Part shown: piece by piece, positions 8,963 to 16,767 of the stretch
Numbering within the stretch: the first letter of the stretch is position 1
Layout of the letters: each line of letters starts with the position of its first letter
NCBI GenBank assembly: GCA_016935175.1
Contig: JAFGRK010000035.1
Coordinates: 1 to 50,741 of the forward strand
Source of the DNA: Candidatus Woesearchaeota archaeon
GTDB taxonomy: Archaea > Nanobdellota > Nanobdellia > Woesearchaeales > SM23-78
DNA length: 50,741 nucleotides
Direction: 5' to 3'
The notes under the pieces: model-generated
The model's input: the letters and a program-made list of their open reading frames with translations, nothing else
Told to the model about the DNA's origin: nothing
Database searches by the model: none
Program-made: the position numbers and the translations under genes

Positions 8963-9343
8963 ATGAACAAAATCCTTTTGTTTGCAATAGTGCTGGTTTT
9001 CATCCTTATACTGGACTTTATCTTTCTAGGACTTATTATGAAGAAGTTCTATGATGCCCAGCTATCATCGTTCGGAAGGACCCTTAGGCTTGGCTCTGGA
9101 TTGATAGCTTGGTCGCTCATTGCCCTTGGCGCAGTGGTCCTGGTATTGCCTTTTGCCAAGGGCTACCAGACAGCAGCGCTCTATGGCGCTCTTTACGGAT
9201 TGATACTTTACGGAGTCTATGACTTCTCTAACTTTGCCATACTCAAGGATTATACCCTGGCGATGACTTTGGTTGACTGGGCCTGGGGGACTTTCCTTTG
9301 CACTATGACATCAATATTCGCTTACTTCATGAACTCTCTTTGA
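8963..9343 (+). CDS. DUF2177 family membrane protein
   Basis: The protein has 126 residues and four predicted TM helices. Family markers are LDFIFLGLIMKKFYDAQL near the N-terminus, then ALYGALYGLILYGVYDFSNFA and the C-terminal MTLVDWAWGTFLC. DUF2177 proteins are small integral membrane proteins of unknown function. The likely TATA box is CTTAAATAATA about 28 bases upstream, which would give a nearly leaderless message. Confidence 0.85.
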   Translation: MNKILLFAIVLVFILILDFIFLGLIMKKFYDAQLSSFGRTLRLGSGLIAWSLIALGAVVLVLPFAKGYQTAALYGALYGLILYGVYDFSNFAILKDYTLAMTLVDWAWGTFLCTMTSIFAYFMNSL

Positions 9344-9431
9344 ATAAACACCAGATGATTAGGTTATGAAAGATTTATAAACAGGCCCTTTCCACATGTT
9401 CTCAAGGCGGTTTAAAAAAAGGTGATTTATC

Positions 9432-9740
9432 ATGGCAAAGGCTAAAGCAAAGGCAAAAGCATCTAAGAAGGCTTCAAAGCCAGCAAAAAAAGTGGGAAAG
9501 AAAGACTCAAAACAGGCTGCACAGCATCTTATCACAAAAGACATGCTCATAGGAGAAGTCGCAAGCAAGTACCCTGAGGCTGTTGAGATAATGTTCAAGC
9601 ATGGAATGCACTGTATTGGCTGCAGCATGACTGCATACGAGACTATTGAGCAGGGCTGCATGGGACATGGCCTGACAGGGGAAGAGATTGACAAGATGGT
9701 AGAGGAGATGAACCAGGTTCTTGCCAAGAAGAAAAACTAG
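9432..9740 (+). CDS. DUF1858-domain protein with lysine/alanine-rich N-terminal tail
   Basis: The protein has 102 residues. The first 30 or so are almost only Lys, Ala and Ser (KAKAKAKASKKASKPAKK), like a histone H1 tail and probably nucleic-acid binding or disordered. Residues about 37-95 form a DUF1858 domain (DMLIGEVASKYPEAVEIMFK, then GMHCIGCSMTAYETIEQG), the redox-disulfide domain often linked to hybrid-cluster or ScdA-type proteins; CIGC is the putative redox pair. The start is fixed by GGTGAT five bases before ATG 9432, and a GATTTATAAAC promoter lies upstream. A ferredoxin gene follows, consistent with a redox role. Confidence 0.85.
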   Translation: MAKAKAKAKASKKASKPAKKVGKKDSKQAAQHLITKDMLIGEVASKYPEAVEIMFKHGMHCIGCSMTAYETIEQGCMGHGLTGEEIDKMVEEMNQVLAKKKN

Positions 9741-9827
9741 GAAATAAAAACTAGGAAGTAAAAGCCCGGAGATAACAATAACCTTTATATACCTCCCTTT
9801 ACCCTTCATTATTTCAGGAGGAAACTT

Positions 9828-10058
9828 ATGGCGAAATACAAGATTGAGATTGACCAGGAGCAGTGCACTGGCTGCATGGCTTGCAATGCCAGCTGCCCTG
9901 ATAACTTTGAGATGAAGGATGATGCTAGCGGCATGCCCAAGGCCAAGCCTAAGAATCCTGATGTTGATGAGCTCGGCTGCGCCATGGACGCTGCCCAGGT
10001 GTGCCCTGTCAACTGCATCCATATCACGGAGATGGAGACTGGCAAGAAGCTAATCTAA
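9828..10058 (+). CDS. [4Fe-4S] ferredoxin
   Basis: The 76-residue small electron carrier has the CTGCMACNASCP motif (Cys13, 16, 19, 23) and a distal CAMDAAQVCP (Cys51, Cys59). In single-cluster archaeal ferredoxins the first three Cys plus the distal CP Cys bind the cluster, while the other two (here 23 and 51) can form a disulfide, so one [4Fe-4S] cluster is most likely. Cys63 is extra. The start has a strong AGGAGGAAAC site, and CTTTATATAC upstream is a good TATA box. It could donate electrons to the radical SAM enzyme just downstream. Confidence 0.93.
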   Translation: MAKYKIEIDQEQCTGCMACNASCPDNFEMKDDASGMPKAKPKNPDVDELGCAMDAAQVCPVNCIHITEMETGKKLI

Positions 10059-10150
10059 CCGCCTATTCTTTAATTTTTAAAACAAAAAACTACTCTTAAG
10101 TGGTAGTGCTAATAACTTTTTTAAACAGAATAGCGTTCTCCTTTGCAATT

Positions 10151-11059
10151 ATGAGAAAATCAGAAGTGCACATACCTGGCATCTACTTTGTAACAACCCT
10201 TAACTGCACTGCTGAATGTGGGCACTGCTACCTCTCTGCAGGCCCAGGGAAAGCGCACACAACAATATCACATGATGATTTTGTCAGGGTCATAAATCAT
10301 CTCCCCAAAAAATCATGCGACCTTACTATCGCTGGCGGAGAAGTTTTTACTATGAAAAATCAGCTTTATGCTTTTCTTAATTATATTAAGGAAGAGAACA
10401 GCAGGAGAGAGAAAAATAGGAAAGGAAAAATAATTGTTGAATTGCAAACCAATGGCTTTTGGGCAAAAACAACTAATAAAATTAAGAGGACACTTGAGGA
10501 ACTGGCAGATCTAGGAGTGAGCAGCCTAGACATATCTTCTTACGATAAACATCATGAAGCAGCAGGCATAAATCAATATAATCTTGAAATGCTACAAGAG
10601 CAAATGGATTCAAAATTGGCTGAACTGGAAGATATGTCTTTGCTTACAATACCTTTGATTGAAATACGAGGAGCATCTCCTCATAAATATAATCTGATGC
10701 CTATAGGGAGAGCAAATAATTTCAAAGTGCCTTTATCCAGGCTTTATTGTGATTTTGATGTCCTTGGCTGCAAAAATTTTCTTAAAGAGGGTGATGTTAA
10801 TATACGCGAAGATGGCTCAGTATATGCGTGCTGTTTCTCCCTTTTCAAGCTTCCTGGCAACATATTTGAAGATTCACTGGAGGTTATCCTTGCCAGGGCT
10901 GCTAAAGATAAAAAGTTTCAGGCTTTGGATGCACAAGGCATTAAAGGCTTGGCATTGCTGGACGGATACTCTGCAAAGCAGATCAATTCCTCAATTAAAA
11001 AAATGGGTAAATGCGGATTTTGCTATTCAGAATATGTTCGCACAGGCAAGGCTGCTTAA
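10151..11059 (+). CDS. Radical SAM protein with SPASM-like C-terminus
   Basis: The N-terminal CTAECGHC (Cys19, 23, 26) is the CxxxCxxC motif binding the SAM-cleaving [4Fe-4S] cluster. TIAGGEVF is the usual GGE strand for SAM binding. The C-terminal half has further Cys (CDFDVLGC, VYACC, CGFC) that may bind an auxiliary cluster, as in SPASM/twitch enzymes that modify peptides or cofactors. The frame is open from 10100, but TTTTTTAAA at about 10115 is a TATA box and the next ATG, at 10151, gives the family-like start MRKSEVHIPGIYF. The substrate cannot be told; no obvious precursor peptide gene is adjacent. Confidence 0.85.
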   Translation: MRKSEVHIPGIYFVTTLNCTAECGHCYLSAGPGKAHTTISHDDFVRVINHLPKKSCDLTIAGGEVFTMKNQLYAFLNYIKEENSRREKNRKGKIIVELQTNGFWAKTTNKIKRTLEELADLGVSSLDISSYDKHHEAAGINQYNLEMLQEQMDSKLAELEDMSLLTIPLIEIRGASPHKYNLMPIGRANNFKVPLSRLYCDFDVLGCKNFLKEGDVNIREDGSVYACCFSLFKLPGNIFEDSLEVILARAAKDKKFQALDAQGIKGLALLDGYSAKQINSSIKKMGKCGFCYSEYVRTGKAA

Positions 11060-11130
11060 ATTTTGCCAATCATTATTTTTCAAATCATATATTATAATAA
11101 TCACCTTTCCAAATTATATCTTTGAGTATG

Positions 11131-11153
11131 AAAATATTTATAAACACTAGTGT
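11131..11153 (+). promoter_or_regulatory. nrdR-nrdJ promoter with palindromic NrdR-box-like operator
   Basis: AAATATTTATAA (11132-11143) is a TATA box, immediately followed by the perfect palindrome ACACTAGTGT (11144-11153). NrdR boxes are ATP-cone-repressor sites with outer ACAC and GTGT, so this would let NrdR repress its own operon by blocking polymerase. Known consensus boxes are longer (16 bp), so this match is partial. Confidence 0.5.
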
Positions 11154-11172
11154 AGCACAAGATATGGGGTTT

Positions 11173-11198
11173 CTACTCGGGTAATACGCTACGGGTAG
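11173..11198 (+). promoter_or_regulatory. Hairpin in the nrdR leader
   Basis: CTACTCG (11173-11179) can pair with CGGGTAG (11192-11198), leaving a 12-base loop, directly before the GGGGTGAG ribosome-binding site of nrdR. It could modulate translation; it is too small for a cobalamin riboswitch. Confidence 0.35.
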
Positions 11199-11207
11199 GG
11201 GTGAGTT

Positions 11208-11711
11208 ATGAAATGCCCATTTTGCCATTTCAAGGATACACAGGTGGTCGAGACCAGGGAGACTGGCGATGACACCACGCGCAGGAGAAGGGAATGCCTG
11301 AAGTGCAAGAAGCGCTTCACAACCTATGAGAAGCTGGAATCCTTCAGCCTCAGAGTCATCAAGAAGGATGGCAACAGGGAATCGTTTGACAAGGAAAAGC
11401 TAAAGAAAGGCATACTCCGAGCCTGCGAGAAGAGGCCTATCACCCTGGAAGAGATAGAAAAGACTGTTGATGACATAGAAAAGGAGCTCAGGAACAAGGC
11501 ACAAAAAGAAGTTAAGACCAAGCTGATAGGTGACTTGGTGATGAAGCACCTGAAGAAGCTTGATTCTGTTGCTTACATACGCTTTGCATCAGTTTACAGG
11601 GCTTTCCAAGACATAGGGGAGTTTGAGAAAGAGGTGAAATTGCTCAAGTTTAGGAATAATAAGAATCATTCAAGCAAGAATCCAAATACAAAAAAGGGGG
11701 CGCGCGCATGA
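11208..11711 (+). CDS. nrdR: Transcriptional repressor NrdR
   Basis: The 167-residue protein has an N-terminal zinc ribbon (CPFC at 3-6 and CLKC at 31-34, with RRRRECLKCKKRFTTYE) that binds DNA, and an ATP-cone domain (about 47-140; RVIKKDGNRESFDKEKLKKG) that senses ATP/dATP. NrdR shuts off ribonucleotide reductase genes when dATP is plentiful. It overlaps nrdJ by ATGA (11708-11711), so the two are co-translated, which supports the role. The C-terminal tail is basic. NrdR is mainly bacterial, so an archaeal copy suggests ancient transfer. Confidence 0.95.
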   Translation: MKCPFCHFKDTQVVETRETGDDTTRRRRECLKCKKRFTTYEKLESFSLRVIKKDGNRESFDKEKLKKGILRACEKRPITLEEIEKTVDDIEKELRNKAQKEVKTKLIGDLVMKHLKKLDSVAYIRFASVYRAFQDIGEFEKEVKLLKFRNNKNHSSKNPNTKKGARA

Positions 11712-14203
11712 AAGTTAAAGCAGAGCCAGAAGAGCTAGATAAGATAAAGAAAGAGCTGGTAAAGGAAAAAATCAAGATAACAGATAATGCAAGGACAGTG
11801 CTGGAAAGGAGATACCTGGCCAAGGATGAGCATGGGAAGATAATGGAGGCGCCTGAAGGCTTGTTCTCAAGGGTTGCCATCAACATCAGCCTTGCAGACA
11901 GGCTCTACAATCAAAAGGCAGACCTGAAAAAGATTGCCAAGGAATTCTATGACATGATGGCTAATTTTGACTTCATGCCCAACTCCCCAACCCTCATGAA
12001 TGCAGGCAGGGAGCTCCAGCAACTATCAGCATGCTTTGTGCTGCCTGTTGATGACGATATGGGAAGCATAATGCAGACCTTGTTCGACACAGTCATGGTT
12101 CACAAGTCAGGGGGAGGCACAGGCTTCAGCTTCTCAAGGCTAAGGCCCAACGGCGCCCGCATCAAGACCACTAACGGCACCTCGCCAGGGCCAGTATCAT
12201 TCATAAGGATGTACAACAACACAACAGAGGAGATAAAGCAAGGAGGCACAAGGCGAGGGGCTAATATGGGTGTGCTAAGGGTAGACCACCCTGACATCAT
12301 CAACTTTATCTATGCAAAAGAAGACAACAAGGCAATCACCAACTTCAACCTCTCAGTGGCTGTTACTGACAAGTTCATGCAGGCAGCTGGCAGGAACCAG
12401 CACTATGCCTTGATAAACCCCCATACCAAGACGCATTTCACAGTTGAGCAGCTAGAGGTGATACAGCACCAGACCCATAAGGATGCAGCTTCACTTAGGC
12501 TTAGCTCTGACAACAAGAAAGTGGTCGATGTCCACACAGGGGATGAGATTGGCGTGGTAAGGGATGGCAGCGTGCTCCTCAATGCCAGGAAAGTGTTTGA
12601 CCTGGTCATAAAAAGGGCTTGGAGCAATGGCGAGCCAGGCATAATATTCATTGACAGGATCAACGAGCTCAACCCCACGCCAGCTGTAGGGGAGATAGAG
12701 AGCACTAACCCTTGCGGTGAGCAGCCTCTCCTGCCCTATGAGTCCTGCAACCTTGGCTCTATCAACCTTGCCAACTTTGTTAAGAAAGGCGAAAAGCCAG
12801 AGGTGGACTTTGACAGGCTTGCCAAGACAGTTCATTCAGCAGTCCATTTCCTGGACAATGTTATTGACATGAACAATTATCCGCTCAAGCAGATAGAGAG
12901 CATGACTCTTGCCAACAGGAAGATAGGATTAGGGGTGATGGGATTTGCAGACATGCTCCTGATGCTAGGGATACCTTATAATTCTGAAAAGGGTGTGAAG
13001 CTAGGGGAGAAAATGATGAAGTTCATTGATGACGAGTCCAAGAAGGCATCTGCTGCCTTGGCAGAGCAGAGAGGCGTGTTCCCTAACTTCAAGGATAGCA
13101 TATTTGACAAGGGCTCAAAGAGCTTCAAAGGAAAGAACCTGATGCTCAGGAATGCAACTACCACCACCATTGCGCCTACAGGCACTATCAGCATCATATG
13201 CGGCTCATCAAGCGGCATAGAGCCATTGTTCGCCATTGCCTTCAGGAGAAGCAACATCTTGCACAAGGGAGATGAGCTTGTCGAAGTCAACCCTCTTTTT
13301 GAGAAGAAGGCAAAAGAGGAAGGGTTTTACTCAAAGGAGCTCATGAAAGAGGTTTGCGAAAAAGGGAGCTTGCATGAAATAGAGTCCATACCCAAGGACG
13401 TAAGGAAGGTCTTTGTGACTTCGCATGACATAAGCCCTGACTACCACATAAGGATGCAGGCAGCTTTCCAGAACTACACAGACAATGCTGTTAGCAAGAC
13501 AGTTAATTTCTCCAATAGCGCAACAGAGGAGGACATAAGAAGGGTTTATGAGCTGGCGTTTGAGCTCAGCTGCAAGGGGGCGACTGTCTATAGGGATGGG
13601 AGCAGGGACGAGCAGGTGCTCAACATCATGAAAGCCAAGGAAGCAACAAAGGCTGCAGAGGAAGAGAAAAAAGCAGTGCTTACCAAAAGGACCAGGCCAT
13701 CAGTGACTTTTGGGGCTACTCGCAAGGTCAAGACTGGCTGTGGCAATCTCTATGTCACCATAAACCAGGATGATAAGGGAGAGCTTTTCGAGGTCTTTAA
13801 CCAGATGGGAAAGGCAGGTGGCTGCGCAGATTCCCAGGCAGAAGCAATAGGCAGGCTGACATCATTGGCACTTCGTTCAGGAATCCATCCTCAAGAGGTA
13901 ATCAAGGAGCTGAAAGGCATAAGCTGCCACAGGCCCTTTGGCTTTGGGGCTGCAAGGATTCTTTCATGCGCAGATGCCATAGGCAAGGCTATTGAGCAGC
14001 ACATACAAGAGATGGGAGTGAAGACTCCTCTTCCCCCATTGCAGGCTGACTTGAGCACTTTCACAGAAAAGCCAGAGGAAAAAGGCTCTGAGCATGGAGA
14101 GGTCAGATTGACAGGAGCCTGCCCTATTTGTGGAGGGCCGCTAATACACGTCGAGGGCTGCGTTAAGTGCGCTGCCAATTGCGGCTACAGTGAATGCTCA
14201 TGA
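11708..14203 (+). CDS. nrdJ: Adenosylcobalamin-dependent (class II) ribonucleotide reductase
   Basis: The 831-residue enzyme reduces ribonucleotides to deoxyribonucleotides using a B12 radical, independent of oxygen. Key blocks are PNSPTLMNAG and the first redox Cys in LSACFVLPV (about residue 108), the radical-site loop NPCGEQ with SCNLGSINL (about 333-351), and ATTTTIAPTGTIS in the barrel. A TSCPD-like domain (CGNLYVTINQDDKGELFEVF, about 676-760) is typical of NrdJ. The last 27 residues form a Cys cluster (CPICGG, CVKC, CGYSEC) that delivers electrons or binds zinc. No intein is present. It starts inside the nrdR stop, and the adenosyltransferase gene that would make its cofactor lies 101 bases downstream. 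Confidence 0.97.
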   Translation: MKVKAEPEELDKIKKELVKEKIKITDNARTVLERRYLAKDEHGKIMEAPEGLFSRVAINISLADRLYNQKADLKKIAKEFYDMMANFDFMPNSPTLMNAGRELQQLSACFVLPVDDDMGSIMQTLFDTVMVHKSGGGTGFSFSRLRPNGARIKTTNGTSPGPVSFIRMYNNTTEEIKQGGTRRGANMGVLRVDHPDIINFIYAKEDNKAITNFNLSVAVTDKFMQAAGRNQHYALINPHTKTHFTVEQLEVIQHQTHKDAASLRLSSDNKKVVDVHTGDEIGVVRDGSVLLNARKVFDLVIKRAWSNGEPGIIFIDRINELNPTPAVGEIESTNPCGEQPLLPYESCNLGSINLANFVKKGEKPEVDFDRLAKTVHSAVHFLDNVIDMNNYPLKQIESMTLANRKIGLGVMGFADMLLMLGIPYNSEKGVKLGEKMMKFIDDESKKASAALAEQRGVFPNFKDSIFDKGSKSFKGKNLMLRNATTTTIAPTGTISIICGSSSGIEPLFAIAFRRSNILHKGDELVEVNPLFEKKAKEEGFYSKELMKEVCEKGSLHEIESIPKDVRKVFVTSHDISPDYHIRMQAAFQNYTDNAVSKTVNFSNSATEEDIRRVYELAFELSCKGATVYRDGSRDEQVLNIMKAKEATKAAEEEKKAVLTKRTRPSVTFGATRKVKTGCGNLYVTINQDDKGELFEVFNQMGKAGGCADSQAEAIGRLTSLALRSGIHPQEVIKELKGISCHRPFGFGAARILSCADAIGKAIEQHIQEMGVKTPLPPLQADLSTFTEKPEEKGSEHGEVRLTGACPICGGPLIHVEGCVKCAANCGYSECS

Positions 14204-14208
14204 ACAAG

Positions 14209-14248
14209 GGCAAATAAGGACAAACAAGGACAAATAAGGATAAATAGA
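14209..14248 (+). repeat. Four-copy 10-bp imperfect tandem repeat
   Basis: Four 10-base units of the type GGACAAATAA, with one to three changes each, follow the nrdJ stop. They are probably replication slippage; no function is evident. Confidence 0.7.
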
Positions 14249-14304
14249 ACTTAGCAATAACTAAAAATAACGTAAAACAAAAAAGCGAAAAAATAAATGC
14301 CCAT

Positions 14305-14826
14305 ATGAAAAAAAGCTATGTGCACATCTACACTGGAGAAGGAAAAGGCAAGACCACTGCAGCCATTGGCTTGGCAGTAAGGGCTAGCGGCTGGAACCTC
14401 AGCGTACTAGTAGCTCAGCTCTTCAAGAATAGGACAAGCGAGGCTGGGCAGCTTGAAAAGCTAGGGATAAGATACCTTTCCTACTCATCAACCCATCCTT
14501 TTTTCAAGAAATACTCAGAAAAGGAAATAGGCAGTGAAGCAGCCAGGTGCCAAGCTTTTGTCAGGAATATCTTTGCTGTAATCAAGAAAGAGCACTATGA
14601 CTTGGTTGTGATTGATGAGATAGGTCCTGCCCTTTCTTTTAGCCTATTCCCTGAGCAGGAGCTGGCTGAGCTTGTCAAGTCAAAGCCAGAAGCCACTGAG
14701 CTGGTGCTGACAGGCAGGGGATTCCCAGATAGCATCTTGAAGCTGGGGCATTATGTCACTAACATGTCAAAGGTCAGGCATATCTATGACCAGGGTGTGC
14801 AGGCAAGAAAGGGCATTGAGCTTTAG
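14305..14826 (+). CDS. cobO: Corrinoid (cob(I)alamin) adenosyltransferase, CobO/BtuR family
   Basis: The 173-residue enzyme transfers adenosyl from ATP to reduced cobalamin, making coenzyme B12. The N-terminal P-loop GEGKGKTTAAIGLAVRA (about residues 10-26) is characteristic of the CobA/CobO type, as are the central VVIDEIGPAL and the late LTGRGFPDSI, all normally placed. No B12 synthesis genes are in the window, so the cell probably salvages corrinoids. Its position after nrdJ suggests that it serves the class II reductase. Confidence 0.93.
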   Translation: MKKSYVHIYTGEGKGKTTAAIGLAVRASGWNLSVLVAQLFKNRTSEAGQLEKLGIRYLSYSSTHPFFKKYSEKEIGSEAARCQAFVRNIFAVIKKEHYDLVVIDEIGPALSFSLFPEQELAELVKSKPEATELVLTGRGFPDSILKLGHYVTNMSKVRHIYDQGVQARKGIEL

Positions 14827-14860
14827 CTTGAAGAGGCTTTTAGCTTAAATAATTTTTTAG

Positions 14861-14900
14861 CTTAGATGATAGCAATAATACTTAGATGATAGTAATAATA
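14861..14900 (+). repeat. 20-bp tandem duplication
   Basis: Two adjacent 20-base units beginning CTTAGATGATAG differ at one base (C/T at unit position 13). The duplication lies just upstream of the small membrane protein gene and contains an ATG (14886) that extends its frame. Confidence 0.85.
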
Positions 14901-14921
14901 ACATCGCGGGGGATTTTATCA

Positions 14922-15209
14922 ATGGTTTTTTTCCTTTTTCTTGGGCTGTTGGACTCTTTGGTGGCAGCCTTGATGCTGGCAACTCATTTCGGATTGCTGC
15001 AGGAATGGAGGATTGCTTTTATGGGAGCTGCTTATCTTATAGGCAAAGCAATCTTGCTAAGGGGTAGCTTCCTAAGCTATCTGGACATTGCCGCAGGCAT
15101 ATACTTCATCCTGATAATGTTGGGAGTACATACATTCCTTGTTTATGTTTTCGCATTATTGCTCTGCTACAAGTTCATTACAAGCCTATTGATGAGGGGC
15201 TGGGGATAA
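14922..15209 (+). CDS. Small integral membrane protein, unknown function
   Basis: The protein has about 95 residues and three predicted TM helices (FFLFLGLLDSLVAALMLA, then FMGAAYLIGKAILL and YFILIMLGVHTFLVYVFALL). I do not recognise the family. The frame is open from ATG 14886, but that codon lies in a recent tandem duplication, whereas ATG 14922 has GGGGGA nine bases upstream and begins directly with the first TM helix. Confidence 0.6.
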   Translation: MVFFLFLGLLDSLVAALMLATHFGLLQEWRIAFMGAAYLIGKAILLRGSFLSYLDIAAGIYFILIMLGVHTFLVYVFALLLCYKFITSLLMRGWG

Positions 15210-15216
15210 ATAATTT

Positions 15217-15486
15217 TTAGAAATAGTTTCGAAAGGTTGAGGGTGAAGTTTTAGATTTTTTGCAACGATGACCTCTTTTGTCCCTGAGGGTATCTAGGAA
15301 CTCGAGTTCAGACTTCGTTAGTCCACGGAGGTGTTCTGGGAAGTCCAGGTCAAACCCGGCCACCTCATTACTTTTTCTAGGCTCAATAGCTAAGAAAGTA
15401 TTATGATAGCAATCAATATCCTTATCATCGCAGAGACAGCCATTGAAGGCTGCCTCGGCATAATCCTGGAATTTTGCTGCCATCAT
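15217..15486 (-). CDS. Small hypothetical protein
   Basis: The 89-residue frame begins MMAAKFQDYAEAAF and is Cys- and Asp-rich (CLCDDKDIDCYH), with a Lys-rich C-terminus. No domain is recognised. In its favour, a TTTATAA box lies about 26 bases upstream of the start on the minus strand, it is divergent from the next gene, and without it the region would be an unusually large gap. Against it, the composition is not distinctive. Confidence 0.45.
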   Translation of the reverse strand: MMAAKFQDYAEAAFNGCLCDDKDIDCYHNTFLAIEPRKSNEVAGFDLDFPEHLRGLTKSELEFLDTLRDKRGHRCKKSKTSPSTFRNYF

Positions 15487-15521
15487 ACCACTAATCTTGG
15501 CAAAGCCCTTATAAATAAGCT

Positions 15522-16295
15522 ATGAAGCAATTTTCCATAGTTGAATACCACAAGCTTTTTAAACCATCAATCACCTTTCACTACTCTATGGTTTATTGGC
15601 TGGATTTTGTGTATAGTCCACCAGGATTCTATGGCAAGGACATAGCCATTGACATAATCAGCGCGATAGTTGTTATCATGATAGGGCTATTTGCCTTTAG
15701 GAATTTCCTGATTGACAAGAAAAACCATAGGCACCTGCTCTTGTCAACAGCCTTTGTTCTTTTAGGAGGCTCTTTTTTTGTCAAGGTTGTGACTAACATA
15801 ATGTCCCATCACCAAGTCGGCTTGACCAAATACATGACAGGCTTGCTCATCCCTAACATCATACCTAAGTTCTCGCTCTTGCCGGCATTTGGATTCCTGG
15901 CCTATGCAATCCTGACCTTATTTGGCTTCTACATATTATATACTCTGACTTCAGATAAGGAAGTGCTAAGCTTTGACTACCTTGTCATCGCTTATTTCAT
16001 AATCATATCCACCTATTTTGCCAGGTTCAACTACTCGCTCTTCTATGTCACAGCAACATTATTCCTGGCAGCCATCACCAGGAGATACTACCTATCCTAC
16101 AAGAAGAGCCAATACAATAACACTATCCTGCTTTGCATGAGCTTCGGAATAATCACTCTAAGCCAGTTCGCCTTTATATTCACAGCATCAAACCACGCAC
16201 TATACGTGGCTGCTGAGATAATACAATTGGTAGGATACCTTTTCCTTCTCTATACATTCATGATGGTGCTAAGAAATGCAAAGAAAAAGAAGTAG
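15522..16295 (+). CDS. Polytopic membrane protein, possible sensor
   Basis: The 257-residue protein has about seven predicted TM helices ([57 protein letters not shown]; four more to the C-terminus), which ends in NAKKKK. There is no named family. The stop overlaps the start of a winged-helix gene by 20 bases, so the two are co-expressed; membrane proteins paired with a small wHTH protein recur in archaea and may act as one-component sensor pairs (inference). Confidence 0.72.
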   Translation: MKQFSIVEYHKLFKPSITFHYSMVYWLDFVYSPPGFYGKDIAIDIISAIVVIMIGLFAFRNFLIDKKNHRHLLLSTAFVLLGGSFFVKVVTNIMSHHQVGLTKYMTGLLIPNIIPKFSLLPAFGFLAYAILTLFGFYILYTLTSDKEVLSFDYLVIAYFIIISTYFARFNYSLFYVTATLFLAAITRRYYLSYKKSQYNNTILLCMSFGIITLSQFAFIFTASNHALYVAAEIIQLVGYLFLLYTFMMVLRNAKKKK

Positions 16296-16548
16296 GCTAG
16301 ACATAATTTATGACATGCTGCAGACTATCAGCAATAAAGGCGGCAGGATCAAGCCCACCCATCTCATGTACAAGGCCAATCTCTCCCATATCCAGATGAA
16401 GCAATATCTTGAGGAGCTAATGGCCAAGAGCCTGGTGGAAGAGGATAAGAAGAATGAGCGCTCCATGCTAGTGCTCACCCAGAAAGGCTATGCCTTTATC
16501 CAGCAGTTCAACCAGATGAGAGAGTTTGAGAAGACCTTTGGGCTTTGA
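16276..16548 (+). CDS. Winged helix-turn-helix DNA-binding protein
   Basis: The 90-residue protein is a single wHTH domain: [12 protein letters not shown], then [20 protein letters not shown] (recognition helix region), [15 protein letters not shown], and the wing [14 protein letters not shown]. It resembles the common small archaeal regulators with the 'T.. G..YL' wing. It overlaps the upstream membrane protein gene, which could be its sensor or anchor. Confidence 0.82.
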   Translation: MQRKRSRLDIIYDMLQTISNKGGRIKPTHLMYKANLSHIQMKQYLEELMAKSLVEEDKKNERSMLVLTQKGYAFIQQFNQMREFEKTFGL

Positions 16549-16565
16549 TGTTTTTCTATGGTTAA

Positions 16566-16757
16566 TATTGAAAAGTTCTGTGCCAGTTCGCTGCGCCTTT
16601 TTCTAGTTTTTTTCATTTTTCGAAGGAAAAAGTAACTGGCTTGTCTTACGAGGTTATGTCGTATTTATTGACGAAATCAATAACATGACATTCAAAAAAC
16701 CTGTTTTTTGTTAACCAGCTTGCTCACATAAGAAGGCACAGAACGAACTTTTCAATA
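16566..16757. repeat. 190-bp element with terminal inverted repeats
   Basis: TATTGAAAAGTTCTGTGCC (16566-16584) is matched in reverse by GGCACAGAACGAACTTTTCA and ATA (16735-16757), with a 4-base GTTC duplication in one arm. Inside lie a second inverted pair, GCCAGTT/AACTGGC (16582-16588 and 16632-16638), and a hairpin with stems ATGTC/GACAT (16656-16660, 16687-16691) and TTATTGA/TCAATAA (16665-16671, 16677-16683). It sits between two converging genes, so it may be a bidirectional terminator, a MITE-like remnant or a structured RNA. No ORF is inside. Confidence 0.6.
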
Positions 16758-16767
16758 CATATTATAA

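Noticed and set aside
11154-11207. Cobalamin riboswitch upstream of the class II reductase
   Set aside because: The leader is only about 50 bases with one hairpin; a B12 riboswitch needs about 200 and a conserved B12 box, which is not present.
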